DNA of 64,000 nucleotides from Gammaproteobacteria bacterium (GTDB lineage Bacteria; Pseudomonadota; Gammaproteobacteria; Ga0077536). Below, in pieces: positions 62,822 through 64,000 of the stretch. The stretch is taken from assembly GCA_009692265.1 (NCBI GenBank), contig SHZM01000005.1:1-64000 (forward strand), read 5' to 3'. Made by a program: the position numbers and the translations under genes. Under the pieces are notes generated by a model. The model made no database searches. It was given only the letters and a program-made list of their open reading frames with translations, and was not told the origin of the DNA. Each line of letters starts with the position of its first letter. Position 1 is the first letter of the stretch.

Positions 62822-64000
62822 CAGCGTCGCAGGCGATCGAAGAAAAATTCTCATCCGTTCTACGGATGCTTGTACCCATCAATGGGTTGTCGGTGCCACG
62901 GCGTCAACAGCTCTTCGCGCAGGCCGAAGTGCTCGGGATTCGACGCGGCAGCTATGTGTTTCATGAAGGCGACAAGGACAGCTACGCTTTCTTTCTGCTT
63001 GAGGGCAGCTTGGAATTGTTTGCAGGACAGCAGCTCGTGAAGCGCATAGCCGGAGGCAGTGTAGATGCGATTCATCCGCTCGCGCAGTTGCAACCGCGTC
63101 AGCTGTCGGCACGCGCATTGAGCGAGGCGCACGTCTTGCGGGTGAGCCGAGATTTACTCGATAAGCTCCTGGCGCTCGACGGAACTGGTGATTCCAATTA
63201 CCTCAAGATTGACGAAACCGACCCCGACGAGGAAAGCGATTGGATGACTCGGATGCTTCAGTCCGAACTATTCAGCCGTGTGCCAGCCGCGAACATTCAA
63301 CGGATATTCGTAAGCCTCGAATCCGTTGAGTACAAAGCCAGCGACGTCGTAGTGCGGCAAGGGGGCCCAGGGGATTTCTACTACGTGATTCAAACAGGTC
63401 GCTGCCAAGTCAGCCGTCAGATCCCCAACGGCAAAGTGCCCATCAAACTTGCTGAATTGGGACCTGGTGACACTTTCGGCGAAGAAGCCCTCGTGGCGGA
63501 AGCGACTCGCAATGCGACCGTGACCATGCTCACCGGCGGGACCCTGATGCGCCTGACGAAGGAGGACTTCGTCGAGTTAATCAAGAAACCTCTATTGAAC
63601 GAAATTAGCCACCGTGAAGCGCAGCACCTTGTCGCTAATCAAGGTGCAGTGTGGCTCGACGTCAGATTTCCGGAAGAACACCGCGCGGGGAGTATCGAAG
63701 CGAGCCTGAATCTTCCCCTCAATACCTTACGGATGCACGCCGAACGACTCGATCGCGATAAAATGTACATCGTCTGCTGCGACACCGGATCTCGCAGCTC
63801 AGTAGGCGCTTTCCTACTTTCGGAACGTGGTTTCGATGTCTTCTATCTAAGCGGCGGCATGGTACGGCACGGCTTACTGACGCCCGCGCTTGACGAGATA
63901 AACGATAGTTTTCCCGCAAAACCGCGACCACCCGTGCGGCAAGGCTCGACCGGCGTGAGTGTGACGCCAGTGAGCGCCGTGGTCCCTTCGTCGCAGAAGT
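62818..64000 (+). CDS. Dual cNMP-binding and rhodanese domain protein (runs off right edge)
   Basis: 394 codons are visible, open to the window end. It is a paralogue of the gene at 60427-62014 with the same order: first cNMP-binding region (GIRRGSYVFHEGDKDSYAFF), conserved middle HPLAQLQPRQLSARALSEAH, second cNMP-binding region (QGGPGDFYYVIQTGRCQVSR, ELGPGDTFGEEALVAEATRN), rhodanese domain (AVWLDVRFPEEHRAGSIEAS, VCCDTGSRSSVGAFLLSERG) with the active cysteine in VCCDTGSR. The Pro/Ser/Val-rich end suggests a linker beginning. It may sense a cyclic nucleotide and handle sulfur; the link is inference. Confidence 0.88.
   Translation, partial: MTASQAIEEKFSSVLRMLVPINGLSVPRRQQLFAQAEVLGIRRGSYVFHEGDKDSYAFFLLEGSLELFAGQQLVKRIAGGSVDAIHPLAQLQPRQLSARALSEAHVLRVSRDLLDKLLALDGTGDSNYLKIDETDPDEESDWMTRMLQSELFSRVPAANIQRIFVSLESVEYKASDVVVRQGGPGDFYYVIQTGRCQVSRQIPNGKVPIKLAELGPGDTFGEEALVAEATRNATVTMLTGGTLMRLTKEDFVELIKKPLLNEISHREAQHLVANQGAVWLDVRFPEEHRAGSIEASLNLPLNTLRMHAERLDRDKMYIVCCDTGSRSSVGAFLLSERGFDVFYLSGGMVRHGLLTPALDEINDSFPAKPRPPVRQGSTGVSVTPVSAVVPSSQK

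Overview
The window looks like a piece of a free-living gammaproteobacterial chromosome, of fairly high GC and rich in GCG/CGC words. The lineage call rests on an E. coli-type gshA, a Vfr/Clp-like crp, a FimV-like gene, HpnN, a RimB-like retropepsin and class I PHA genes. There is no rRNA or CRISPR array, I recognise no tRNA, and no phage or transposase gene is visible.

Layout. 0-2.5 kb: an Uma2 nuclease, a VPLPA-CTERM surface protein broken at a 10-bp tandem repeat, and a small-protein/nucleotidyltransferase pair. 2.5-8.15 kb: a phenylacetate catabolic operon on the minus strand (paaI-paaK-paaA-paaB-paaC-paaE-tetR) behind a 24-bp palindrome; paaD is absent. 8.2-20.6 kb: housekeeping and envelope genes (CBS protein, SrkA kinase, SDR, NfeD/QmcA pair, VIT1/CCC1 transporter, Rep helicase, DinB, retropepsin/TraB pair, dodecin). 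20.65-26 kb: a decaying block holding the last 26 codons of an SDR gene, phaC with a frameshifted tail, phaZ broken by a 13-bp tandem duplication, azoreductase with an in-frame stop, an epoxide-hydrolase-like gene broken by a 5-bp duplication, and a truncated regulator. 26-35.3 kb: an ABC exporter, pseudouridine synthase, MFS transporter, copD with a broken copC, and hpnN. 35.4-46.4 kb: flavin enzymes, NrtS, two unknown paired genes, CIRCE-controlled groESL, crp, a Sel1 protein and a frameshifted fimV-like gene. 46.5-55.6 kb: methyltransferase, Tat-exported MsrB, gshA, a four-gene split urea-carboxylase-like operon and trpE. 55.6-64 kb: two copies of a 146-150 bp TTAA-ended repeat around a MoxR/VWA pair and a Sel1 gene, then two divergent paralogues that fuse two cyclic-nucleotide-binding domains to a rhodanese domain.

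Most distinctive points. (1) About ten genes are disrupted, three of them at short tandem duplications (10, 13 and 5 bp), while groEL, trpE, gshA, rep and the paa operon are intact. This favours real recent decay over random sequence error, although the one-base cases could still be errors. (2) A MITE-like repeat family sits exactly on gene stop codons. (3) The cNMP-cNMP-rhodanese paralogue pair, with its coiled-coil partner and tiny coupled genes, is the best candidate for an undescribed signalling module. (4) A biotin carboxylase / AHS1 / AHS2 / biotin carrier operon lies divergent from gshA, with no allophanate hydrolase or PxpA, so its substrate is open.
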